Shown piece by piece: positions 1 to 5,292 of a DNA stretch of 8,870 nucleotides. The notes under the pieces are model-generated. The model ran no database searches. It saw only the letters and a program-made list of their open reading frames with translations, and was not told where the DNA came from. Source of the DNA: Thermoanaerobaculales bacterium (GTDB lineage: Bacteria > Acidobacteriota > Thermoanaerobaculia > Thermoanaerobaculales > Sulfomarinibacteraceae); NCBI GenBank assembly GCA_029938595.1, contig JAOZUP010000136.1, forward strand, positions 1 to 8,870, read 5' to 3'. The position numbers were made by a program, and so were the translations under genes. Numbering within the stretch: position 1 is the stretch's first letter; every line of letters begins with the position of its first letter.

Positions 1-16
1 CGTTAACGGTGTTAAC
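1..16. repeat. Two GTTAAC palindromes in tandem
   Basis: GTTAAC occurs twice, at 2-7 and 11-16, separated by GGT. The second copy merges into the outer end of the inverted repeat that starts at 14. It may be the terminal motif of that element or chance; it sits at the window edge, so the flanking context is missing. Confidence 0.4.
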
Positions 17-466
17 CTGCATTTCTCACCAGCTTCCAGCTGCGGCCGTCGATGCGCCACACCCAACGGGGTTTTCTCGCCTCGGGGTGCTCGACGTACG
101 GCAAGTACGCGCTCCGCGCCCCGCGAGGCCCGGCCGGGGCCCCCAGCGTCGTCCGTTGCGAGCGCCATGGCCCCGGATTCGAGGCGCCGCGACGACCGCG
201 ATGTCCCTCCATCGCCGAGGAGCGGCAACAACGGAGACGGGGCCATGCCGCCGCAACCCTTCAGGCCGATGGGGATCGCGGCCGATCTCTTCGTTGCTTG
301 TCGTCGACGATGCTCGGGCATCGACTCCTCCTCGCGCCTTGACCTCGGCTCGCGAGACCCATCGGCGGATGGCACTGGGGGCCCCGGCTGGGCCTCTTGG
401 TCGAAAACCCCGTTGGGCGCGGCACCTCGCCGCCCTCGCTATGAAACCCGGTGAAAAACGCAGGTT
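14..466. repeat. Long imperfect inverted repeat (fold-back element), no credible gene
   Basis: The 474 bp downstream of nuoCD hold no convincing gene. Instead the two halves are imperfect reverse complements. Paired segments read directly from the sequence are 14-30 with 450-466 (15 of 17 matching), 62-76 with 403-417 (15 of 15) and 126-146 with 375-395 (20 of 21). Weaker but still visible similarity continues inward, roughly 180-244 against 280-340. The apex lies near 240-262. The segment 427-451 recurs at 6845-6869 and the end motif 450-469 recurs at 6994-7013, so this belongs to a dispersed family. It could be a MITE-like or BIME-like element, two head-to-head copies of a roughly 230-bp repeat, or DNA encoding a structured RNA. 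I see no transposase. Open frames on both strands are Arg/Ala/Gly/Pro-rich and look like GC-driven shadows. Confidence 0.75.
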
Positions 467-474
467 GACCGCCT

Positions 475-2181
475 TCATCGATCGAGCTCACCGGCGATGA
501 TGTTGAGACTTCCTAGGATGGCGATGGCGTCCGCGAGGAGGTGCCCCTCGAGCATGTGCGGGTATGCCTGGAAGATGGCGAAGCACGGAGGCCGCACCTT
601 GATCCGGTAAGGATGGCCGGTGCCGTCCGACACCAGGTAGTAACCGAGTTCGCCGTTGGCGCCCTCTGTCGCCGAGTAACAAGCTCCCGCGGGCACCTTG
701 ATGCCGTCGTAGATCAGCTTGAAGTGCCAGATGAGCGCTTCCATCTCGGAGTACACCTTGGATTTCGGCGGCAGTGCCACGTGGTGATTGTCGGTGATCA
801 CAGGGCCGTCGGGGACGCGATCGATCGCCTGCTCGATGATCCGCAGGGACTGCCGCATCTCCTCGAGACGCACGAGATAGCGGGCGTAGCAATCACCGGT
901 TGTTGCGACCGGAACGTCGAACTCGTAATTCTCGTAGCCGAGATAGGGTCGGACGCGGCGCAGGTCGTAGGGAACGCCGCAGGCCCGCAGGCACGGTCCC
1001 GTCCAACCCCACGCCACCGCCTCCTCCGCCGACAGAGCCCCGATGCCTTCGGTGCGGTCTCGGAAGATGCGGTTTCCGGTGATCAGCTTGTCCACGTCGT
1101 CGATGAACTTGGGGATGTACCCCAGCAGAAAACGGACCCGCTCTTCGAAATCGGCGGGGACGTCGTGGGCGAGGCCGCCGATGCGCGTATAGGAAACGGT
1201 CAGCCGGCCGCCGGCGCACGATTCCAGGAGCGAGTAGATTTCCTCTCGAGGCTGGAAAAAATACCAAAAGTTGGTCAGCGCACCGAGATCTACCAAATTG
1301 GCGCCGAGGCACACCGCGTGGTCCATGATGCGTGAGAACTCGGACAGGATGAGCCGCACCGCCTGGGCGCGCGGCGGCGCCTCGATGTCGAGCATCTGCT
1401 CGACGCCCAGGGCATAGCCGACGCCGTTGATCATGCTCGAGCAATAGTTGAGGCGGTCGGTGTACGGAATGATCTCGTTCCAGCCGTGAGTCTCGGACAT
1501 CTTCTCGAAGCACCGGTGGAGATAACCGATCTCGCACTCGGCTCGGGTGATGACCTCGCCGTCAAGGCGCACTACTGTTCGGATGGTGCCGTGGGTCGCC
1601 GGGTGGGAGGGTCCGAGATTGAGGATCTGGGTTTCGAAATCGCCGCCGTTTTCCACAATCTCGGTCGCCCACTCGGGCACCATGGTTTCAGCCTCGGTCA
1701 GGATCCACCGCTGCTCCGGGTCGTAGTCCTTACGCAGGGCGTGCCCCTGAAACGCCTCGTGGGTCAAAATCCGACGGAGATTCGGGTGGCCGTCGAACCG
1801 GATGCCGAACAGGTCCCATGCCTCCCGCTCGAACCAGTCGGCCGCTTTCCAGATCCCATAGGCTGTCGGCACGTTCGGGTCATCCTCGGCGACCGGAACC
1901 TTGACCCGGAAGCGGTGGTCGGCCCCGAGGCTGGTCAGGTGGTAGACCACCTCGAATCGTTTATCGCGGTCGGGATAGTCCACCCCGCAAATGTCGAGCA
2001 GAAGATTGCAGTCGAGCTCCGGACGGTCACGGAGAGTTCGAAGTACCTCGATCACGCGGCTCCTGTCAGCGGTGATCTCCACGATTCCATCGGGTCCGAC
2101 CTCGATCCCGAGCTTTTCAGGCTCAGGGAGCAGATCGGCCAGCTGAGCCTGGGCCGTCGTTTCAGGGTCTGAGACGGTCAT
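475..2181 (-). CDS. nuoCD: NADH-quinone oxidoreductase subunit C/D fusion (NuoCD)
   Basis: This is the fused 30-kDa (NuoC) and 49-kDa (NuoD) subunits of complex I, in the peripheral arm next to the membrane where quinone is reduced. From the ATG at 2181 it is 568 residues. The NuoC part (about 1-180) shows the signature EREAWDLFGIRFDGHPNLRR and GHALRKDYD. The NuoD part (about 185-568) begins NLGPSHPATHG and contains EIGYLHR, PYTDRLNY and SEFSRIMDH. His197 (ATHG) and Tyr246 (RLNY) align with the known quinone-site His and Tyr of the 49-kDa subunit. An in-frame GTG at 2196 would add five residues. I prefer the ATG because GGAG lies 9 nt before it, overlapping that GTG. It overlaps the end of nuoB by 20 bp, implying translational coupling. 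C-D fusion is known in several phyla, including E. coli. The length is normal and no break is seen. Confidence 0.97.
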   Translation of the reverse strand: MTVSDPETTAQAQLADLLPEPEKLGIEVGPDGIVEITADRSRVIEVLRTLRDRPELDCNLLLDICGVDYPDRDKRFEVVYHLTSLGADHRFRVKVPVAEDDPNVPTAYGIWKAADWFEREAWDLFGIRFDGHPNLRRILTHEAFQGHALRKDYDPEQRWILTEAETMVPEWATEIVENGGDFETQILNLGPSHPATHGTIRTVVRLDGEVITRAECEIGYLHRCFEKMSETHGWNEIIPYTDRLNYCSSMINGVGYALGVEQMLDIEAPPRAQAVRLILSEFSRIMDHAVCLGANLVDLGALTNFWYFFQPREEIYSLLESCAGGRLTVSYTRIGGLAHDVPADFEERVRFLLGYIPKFIDDVDKLITGNRIFRDRTEGIGALSAEEAVAWGWTGPCLRACGVPYDLRRVRPYLGYENYEFDVPVATTGDCYARYLVRLEEMRQSLRIIEQAIDRVPDGPVITDNHHVALPPKSKVYSEMEALIWHFKLIYDGIKVPAGACYSATEGANGELGYYLVSDGTGHPYRIKVRPPCFAIFQAYPHMLEGHLLADAIAILGSLNIIAGELDR

Positions 2182-2647
2182 ACTGGGTTTCTCCACGCTG
2201 AATCAGATCCTGGAGTTTCATAACCCCCTCTATCAACGCCTCCGGCGTCGGCGGGCAGCCGGGAACATACACGTCGACCGGAATGAACTCATCGACCCCC
2301 TGGACCACGTGATAGGCGCGATAGAAGCCGCCGGTGCACGCGCACGCCCCCATGGAAATCACATACTTCGGTTCCGCCATTTGATCGTAAATTCGCTTGA
2401 CCACCGGAGCCATCTTGTCGGTGATGGTACCGGCGACAATCATCATGTCCGACTGGCGCGGTGAAAAACGCACCACCTCGGCGCCGAAACGCGCGAGATC
2501 GTAGTGGGATGACACGGTCGACATGAACTCGATGGCGCAGCAGGCGGTACCAAAAGGCAGCGGCCACAGACTGTTCTTCCTCGCCCATGCGAGCATCGAT
2601 TCGAGCCGTGTCGTGAGCAGCGCGGTGCTGCCGTCGGGTTGCCGCAT
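2162..2647 (-). CDS. nuoB: NADH-quinone oxidoreductase subunit B (NuoB)
   Basis: NuoB carries the [4Fe-4S] cluster N2, the last iron-sulfur centre before quinone in complex I. The 161-residue protein has the expected four ligands: the adjacent pair Cys36-Cys37 in FGTACCAIE, Cys102 in SMGACAC and Cys131 in VPGCPPTPEA. Cys104 is an additional cysteine just after the third ligand (ACACTGG where many homologues have ACASSGG). WARKNSLWPL near the N terminus and VDVYVPGCPP are family hallmarks. The ATG at 2647 is preceded by GGAGG four bases upstream. It is the first gene of a two-gene nuoB-nuoCD unit. nuoA, which usually precedes nuoB, is absent; the neighbour upstream is divergent and unrelated, so NuoA must be encoded elsewhere. 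Confidence 0.97.
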   Translation of the reverse strand: MRQPDGSTALLTTRLESMLAWARKNSLWPLPFGTACCAIEFMSTVSSHYDLARFGAEVVRFSPRQSDMMIVAGTITDKMAPVVKRIYDQMAEPKYVISMGACACTGGFYRAYHVVQGVDEFIPVDVYVPGCPPTPEALIEGVMKLQDLIQRGETQYDRLRP

Positions 2648-2688
2648 TGCGCCTCCAGATGACGATCCTGCGAGGGCTCCGTCTGCGC

Positions 2689-2694
2689 ATTATA
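2689..2694 (-). promoter_or_regulatory. Candidate -10 box for nuoB
   Basis: A perfect TATAAT reads on the minus strand here, 42 bp upstream of the nuoB start codon. No good -35 hexamer is found at 16-18 bp. Instead a dyad (2698-2718) fills that space, so the promoter could depend on an activator or be blocked by a repressor. Confidence 0.45.
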
Positions 2695-2697
2695 CGT

Positions 2698-2718
2698 GGT
2701 CCAGAAAAACGATGGACC
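2698..2718. promoter_or_regulatory. Dyad GGTCCA-N9-TGGACC, possible operator
   Basis: The half-sites GGTCCA (2698-2703) and TGGACC (2713-2718) are perfect inverted copies with nine bases between them. The centre-to-centre distance is 15 bp. The dyad begins 3 bp upstream of the minus-strand TATAAT for nuoB, so a bound protein would cover the promoter spacer and -35 region. No regulator can be named from the sequence. Confidence 0.35.
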
Positions 2719-2752
2719 GTGTCCTGTAGGAACCGTGAAATATCGATAAATA

Positions 2753-2781
2753 TTGCATTTCAAGGCTTTGAGTGATATTTT
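2753..2781 (+). promoter_or_regulatory. Candidate promoter for the RRM protein gene
   Basis: TTGCAT (2753-2758) and TATTTT (2776-2781) are spaced 17 bp apart in a locally AT-rich stretch that stands out from the GC-rich surroundings. Transcription would begin about 2788, just at or within the first leader hairpin, leaving a leader of roughly 90 nt before the start codon. The hexamers are imperfect matches to the housekeeping consensus. Confidence 0.35.
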
Positions 2782-2786
2782 TTTAG

Positions 2787-2811
2787 GGTGACGGCTGTGC
2801 TGGCCGTCACC
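2787..2811 (+). promoter_or_regulatory. Leader hairpin 1 of the RRM gene
   Basis: GGTGACGGC (2787-2795) pairs perfectly with GCCGTCACC (2803-2811) around a 7-nt loop. No T-run follows, so it is not an intrinsic terminator for plus-strand transcripts. On the minus strand it is followed by an A/T-rich run and could weakly terminate or insulate. Confidence 0.5.
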
Positions 2812-2827
2812 GCGGACGGTGGACATT

Positions 2828-2856
2828 CCGGCCGCCCGACTCGCGACGGCGGCCGG
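2828..2856 (+). promoter_or_regulatory. Leader hairpin 2 of the RRM gene
   Basis: CCGGCCGCC (2828-2836) pairs perfectly with GGCGGCCGG (2848-2856) around an 11-nt loop. It ends 11 nt before the AAGGAG ribosome-binding site (2868-2873), leaving that site single-stranded when the hairpin is formed. With hairpin 1 it gives a compact structured 5' leader. Confidence 0.5.
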
Positions 2857-2880
2857 TGCGCTAGGTCAAGGAGAGGATCG

Positions 2881-3168
2881 ATGGACAAGAAACTATTTGT
2901 GGGGAACCTGGACTACAGCGTTGGCGATGACGATCTCGAGGCCCTGTTCGCCGAACACGGCACGGTGGTGAGTGCGGTAGTCATCCGTGACGGCGAAACC
3001 GGGCGCTCGCGAGGCTTTGGTTTTGTCGAAATGGAGACCAACGAGATGGCCCAGGCCGCTGTAGGCGCGATCGACGGTTCCGAGATGGAGGGCCGGCGCA
3101 TCCGGGTCAATCACACTCAGTCGAAGACAGACTACCAGCGGCGTTCGGATTTCGGTGAGCGCTGGTAG
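2881..3168 (+). CDS. Single-RRM RNA-binding protein
   Basis: A 95-residue protein made almost entirely of one RNA recognition motif, the compact bacterial/cyanobacterial Rbp type. RNP2 is LFVGNL (residues 5-10) and RNP1 is RGFGFVEM (residues 44-51), with the aromatic residues that stack on RNA bases (Phe6, Phe46, Phe48). After the fold ends near residue 78 only a short basic tail (QSKTDYQRRSDFGERW) remains; there is no Gly-rich tail of the kind seen in some relatives. I place the start at the ATG at 2881 because AAGGAG lies seven bases upstream. The open frame extends back to 2788, but that upstream part falls in the leader hairpins. Such proteins bind single-stranded RNA; some cyanobacterial members are cold-induced. 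It is monocistronic, with its own leader and terminator. The RNA target is unknown. Confidence 0.93.
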   Translation: MDKKLFVGNLDYSVGDDDLEALFAEHGTVVSAVVIRDGETGRSRGFGFVEMETNEMAQAAVGAIDGSEMEGRRIRVNHTQSKTDYQRRSDFGERW

Positions 3169-3184
3169 CGGGAGGGCGCGTCCG

Positions 3185-3211
3185 AAAAACCCCGCTTGCG
3201 CGGGGTTTTTT
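3185..3211 (+). terminator. Rho-independent terminator of the RRM gene
   Basis: CCCCGC (3190-3195) pairs with GCGGGG (3200-3205) across a TTGC loop, extended by an A5/T5 stem and followed by a T-run to 3211. The stem starts 17 bp after the stop codon. The A-run on the other side means it could also act on the minus strand. Confidence 0.9.
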
Positions 3212-3250
3212 GCTGTTAGCTGAGGCTCTAGCAATATTCATGGTTTCGCG

Positions 3251-3320
3251 GGGGCGGGTATAAAACCCGCCCCTACGATTTTTCAAAACACACCGTAGGG
3301 GAGGGTTTTACACCCTCCCC
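3251..3320. repeat. Paired REP-like palindromes (BIME-like)
   Basis: Two perfect 9-bp hairpins lie close together: GGGGCGGGT (3251-3259) with ACCCGCCCC (3265-3273), and GGGGAGGGT (3298-3306) with ACCCTCCCC (3312-3320), each with a 5-nt loop. CCTACG (3272-3277) and CGTAGG (3294-3299) flank the spacer as an inverted pair, so the two units face each other. They sit 7 bp after the stop of the minus-strand barrel gene, the usual place for REP/BIME elements, and may stabilise or end that transcript. Poor T-runs make classic intrinsic termination doubtful. Confidence 0.7.
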
Positions 3321-3327
3321 ATCAAAC

Positions 3328-4035
3328 CTAGAAATTGTAGGATAATCCCCCTGCAAGCTGATATCCCGACAGATCGATGGTTCCAAAGCCTGCAAAATCC
3401 CGATTGAGCTCATCCTCCGCCCACCGGTAGCGACCCTCGAAGAAGAAGCTCCACCTGCCGCCAAGGCGGATGTCGAGACCAGCGAGGGCAAAAGCCTCCC
3501 ACGTCGTACTGTCGGCCCGATACGAGGCGAAGATGATCGGCAGCTCGGAGTGGCCAAAATCGATGAACGACCCCTCCTCCCTCAGCTGCCACCACAGCAA
3601 TCCAAGGCCGGCACCGAGGTAGGGGCGCACCGTATGGCGGCCGAACTGGACCATGTATGCGGCGGTGAGGTCGGTGAGCCAAAGAGTGGTGAGGTGGGAG
3701 ATGTCCCGACCATCTGCGTCCACCCAGTCGAGATATGCCTGGGTCGCTTTCCCGTCGTAGAAGCTCGCGCCGAAGAGGAGACCTCCATTGCGGGAGGTTC
3801 GCCACAGGTAGTCGGCACCGAAGACGAAGTCCTCGAAGTCGGACGGGGACCCGGTGAAGGCGTCGAAGCTCTCGTCCCAGTACTGCGAGTCTGCAATCGG
3901 TTCGAAGAGACCGAGATAGAAACGGAAGGCGCCAAAATCGCCCGGCTGCCAGTTGCCCTGCGCCTCGGCTGTGAGGGCGCCCAGAGCCAAGAAAACAGCG
4001 ACCACTGCGAGGACGCGGCTTCGTTGGATTTTCAT
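3328..4035 (-). CDS. Outer-membrane beta-barrel family protein, function unknown
   Basis: A 235-residue secreted protein. Residues 1-25 form a Sec signal peptide: a basic start (KIQRSR), a hydrophobic core, and a probable signal peptidase I site after AEA at 25. The mature part has the alternating, aromatic-rich pattern of an outer-membrane barrel, for example LLFGASFY, RPYLGAGLGLLWW, WSFFFEGRYRW, and it ends in YQLAGGLSYNF with the C-terminal Phe that BAM-assembled barrels favour. The size suggests roughly eight strands, as in OmpW/OmpX-like small barrels, but I cannot assign a named family, substrate or enzyme activity. The start is well supported: AAGGAGG lies four bases upstream of the ATG. 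It is transcribed convergently with the RRM gene and divergently from the crotonase gene, so it probably stands alone. Confidence 0.85.
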   Translation of the reverse strand: MKIQRSRVLAVVAVFLALGALTAEAQGNWQPGDFGAFRFYLGLFEPIADSQYWDESFDAFTGSPSDFEDFVFGADYLWRTSRNGGLLFGASFYDGKATQAYLDWVDADGRDISHLTTLWLTDLTAAYMVQFGRHTVRPYLGAGLGLLWWQLREEGSFIDFGHSELPIIFASYRADSTTWEAFALAGLDIRLGGRWSFFFEGRYRWAEDELNRDFAGFGTIDLSGYQLAGGLSYNF

Positions 4036-4205
4036 GTGACCTCCTTCTGCCCGGCGTCGCGCCGACTGCCAGACTCAAACCTCATACATAGCAACATCGG
4101 TGCCACGACTTAAACCGCGGTTTTCGGCCTCCAAGGAGCAGCCAGCGTCCCGAATCGACCTCGATGTGACCTCCGTGGGCGACACATTGCAGGGTGCAGG
4201 GCTCA

Positions 4206-4299
4206 ATCGCTATCGCTATCGGAATCGCTATCGCTATCGATATGGACGCCGCCGATCTGAGGTTTCGATACCGATACCGATAGCGATTGCGATAGCGAC
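4206..4299. repeat. Period-6 (TATCGC-type) repeat arranged as an inverted repeat
   Basis: In the 330-bp gap between the divergent barrel and crotonase genes, 4206-4242 is a run of imperfect 6-bp units (TATCGC, TATCGG, AATCGC, TATCGA). The stretch 4263-4299 is the reverse complement of the same units (GATACC, GATAGC, GATTGC). By hand, 30 of 37 positions pair, with a 20-nt loop. It could form a hairpin or cruciform between two divergent genes. The rest of the gap has no gene that I can support. Confidence 0.8.
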
Positions 4300-4324
4300 G
4301 GACAGATTGGATGCCACCACGATC

Positions 4325-4340
4325 CCTGAACCCTGAACCC
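4325..4340. repeat. Short CCCTGAA direct repeat
   Basis: CCCTGAA occurs twice in tandem and then CC C begins a third partial unit, giving a 7-bp period, 26 bp before the crotonase start codon. It may be chance, but it is one of several short-period tracts in this window. Confidence 0.45.
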
Positions 4341-4365
4341 AGTAAGATGTGCGCCGGAGGTTTTC

Positions 4366-5139
4366 ATGATCGAAACGACCATCCACGGTGAAATTCACGA
4401 GCTCCGGATGAACCGGCCACCCGTCAACGCACTCTCTCCAGACCTGTTGCGAGCCATCTCGGAAGGGGTTCGCGAGGCGCCCGGGCGCGGTGCGAGGGCT
4501 GTGATCCTGTCCGGTAGGGAGGGGATGTTTTCCGCCGGCCTCGACGTTCCGGTCCTCCTGGAGCTGGACCGGGAGGCGTTGGGAGATGCGATGGAGGCTT
4601 TCTTCGGCGCCATGGAGGCCCTGGCGGACTCGGCGGTTCCGGTGGCGGCGGCGCTCACCGGCCACAGCCCTGCGGGCGGCGCCATTCTCGCCCTCTTCTG
4701 CGACTGGCGGGTCATGGCCGAGGGACCGTTCACGATCGGCTTCAACGAGGTTCGCGTCGGCATCCCGATGCCGGAGGTCGTAGTGGCCTTGGCGCGGCGG
4801 ACGGTAGGGCCGCGAATGGCTGAAAAGCTGTGCGTTTCCGGCCGGCTGCTGGAGCCCCCTGAGGCATTGGAGGTCGGTCTCGTCGACGAGCTTGCCGCGG
4901 TCGAGGATGTCGTAGAAGCGGCCCGTCTTTGGTGTGAGAGCACCCTCGCACCATCGGCCTTCGCAGTCGACGAGACGCGGAGGAGAACGCGGAGCGACCT
5001 CGTCGAGTTCGTCCGGAAATACCGGGTGGGTGACGAACAACGCTTGAGTGACGAGTGGTTCCGACCCGAGCTCCAGGCCACGTTGCGCGAGCTGGTGGCT
5101 CGCTTGAAGGGCGGAGGAAGTGAGGAAGTGAGGAGGTGA
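4366..5139 (+). CDS. Crotonase-superfamily protein, enoyl-CoA isomerase-like
   Basis: A 257-residue enoyl-CoA hydratase/isomerase family protein, acting on acyl-CoA thioesters in the cytoplasm. The first oxyanion-hole segment is FSAGLD (55-60) and the second is PAGGA (102-106), followed by the FCDWRVM helix. Of the two glutamates used by classical hydratases, the one in the GGGCE segment is replaced by Ile107, while the other is kept as Glu128 in GFNEVRVG. This pattern, together with CDWRVMAEGPFTIGFNEVRVGI-like spacing, resembles mitochondrial Delta3,Delta2-enoyl-CoA isomerase (ECI1), which moves a double bond during oxidation of unsaturated fatty acids. I infer isomerase more than hydratase activity. 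The ATG is preceded by GGAGG five bases upstream. The last residues and stop codon lie inside an 8-bp tandem repeat, so the C-terminal GGGSEEVRR tail is probably not conserved. It is not evidently in an operon. Confidence 0.88.
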   Translation: MIETTIHGEIHELRMNRPPVNALSPDLLRAISEGVREAPGRGARAVILSGREGMFSAGLDVPVLLELDREALGDAMEAFFGAMEALADSAVPVAAALTGHSPAGGAILALFCDWRVMAEGPFTIGFNEVRVGIPMPEVVVALARRTVGPRMAEKLCVSGRLLEPPEALEVGLVDELAAVEDVVEAARLWCESTLAPSAFAVDETRRRTRSDLVEFVRKYRVGDEQRLSDEWFRPELQATLRELVARLKGGGSEEVRR

Positions 5140-5153
5140 GGAGGTGAGGAGTG
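5115..5153. repeat. 8-bp tandem repeat through the crotonase stop codon
   Basis: In-phase 8-bp units are AGGAAGTG (5115-5122, 5123-5130) and AGGAGGTG (5131-5138, 5139-5146), followed by a partial unit. The stop TGA (5137-5139) lies at a unit junction. Because each junction gives TGA and the period is not a multiple of three, all three frames are closed within 24 bp. Confidence 0.9.
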
Positions 5154-5164
5154 AAGCGCGCCGG

Positions 5165-5209
5165 CCTAACTCCCTAACCCCCTAACCTCATAACCCCCTA
5201 ACCCTAAAC
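5165..5209. repeat. CCTAAC-rich telomere-like short repeat
   Basis: CCTAAC occurs at 5165, 5173, 5181 and 5197, with variants CATAAC and CCTAAA between and after, spaced mostly by 8 bp. It follows the AGGAGGTG tract directly. Together they fill most of the gap between the crotonase and HMG-CoA reductase genes. The resemblance to telomere repeats is superficial. Confidence 0.85.
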
Positions 5210-5238
5210 GGCTATCAGCCAAAAGCTCCGATATGAGC

Positions 5239-5244
5239 TACAAT
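5239..5244 (+). promoter_or_regulatory. Candidate -10 box for the HMG-CoA reductase gene
   Basis: TACAAT matches five of six bases of the housekeeping -10 consensus, 48 bp upstream of the GTG start. No convincing -35 hexamer lies at the right distance, so the call is weak. The preceding short-repeat tract makes readthrough from the crotonase gene also possible. Confidence 0.3.
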
Positions 5245-5292
5245 GCGCGAGCCTTTCGTCGCTCGGAAGAACTATGACCATGGAGGAATCGC

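Noticed and set aside
1..474. Integron attC site or gene cassette, suggested by the GTTAAC motifs and fold-back shape
   Set aside because: The ends do not fit the RYYYAAC/GTTRRRY core sites, the region is far longer than typical attC sites, and no integrase is present.
9..500. Plus-strand open frame of 163 codons, and minus-strand frames 26-478 and 261-491, in the region after nuoCD; the 26-478 frame even starts with an ATGA overlap to the nuoCD stop
   Set aside because: They are Arg/Ala/Gly/Pro-rich, open on both strands at once, lie inside a palindromic repeat and show no recognisable fold. GC-rich repeats commonly give such frames.
541..2172. Long plus-strand open frames antisense to nuoCD (541-1335, 1486-2172)
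   Set aside because: The minus strand encodes unmistakable NuoCD with intact motifs; the antisense frames match nothing recognisable and follow from codon bias.
2461..2474. GGTGAAAAACGCAC resembling the end motif of the fold-back elements
   Set aside because: It lies inside nuoB, encodes conserved residues (VRFSP), and the similarity stops after about 12 bases.
3550..4113. 187-codon plus-strand frame opposite the barrel gene
   Set aside because: The minus-strand reading has a signal peptide, perfect ribosome-binding site and C-terminal Phe; the plus-strand frame has none of these.
4234..5040. 268-codon minus-strand frame opposite the crotonase gene
   Set aside because: It runs into the hexamer repeat, has no ribosome-binding site, and the opposite strand is a clear crotonase.
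5165..5209. Telomere-like CCTAAC repeat suggesting a linear replicon end or eukaryotic DNA
   Set aside because: The tract is short, irregular and internal, flanked by bacterial genes with ribosome-binding sites.
4206..5209. CRISPR array
   Set aside because: The repeats are 6-8 bp, contiguous and without unique spacers; there are no cas genes.
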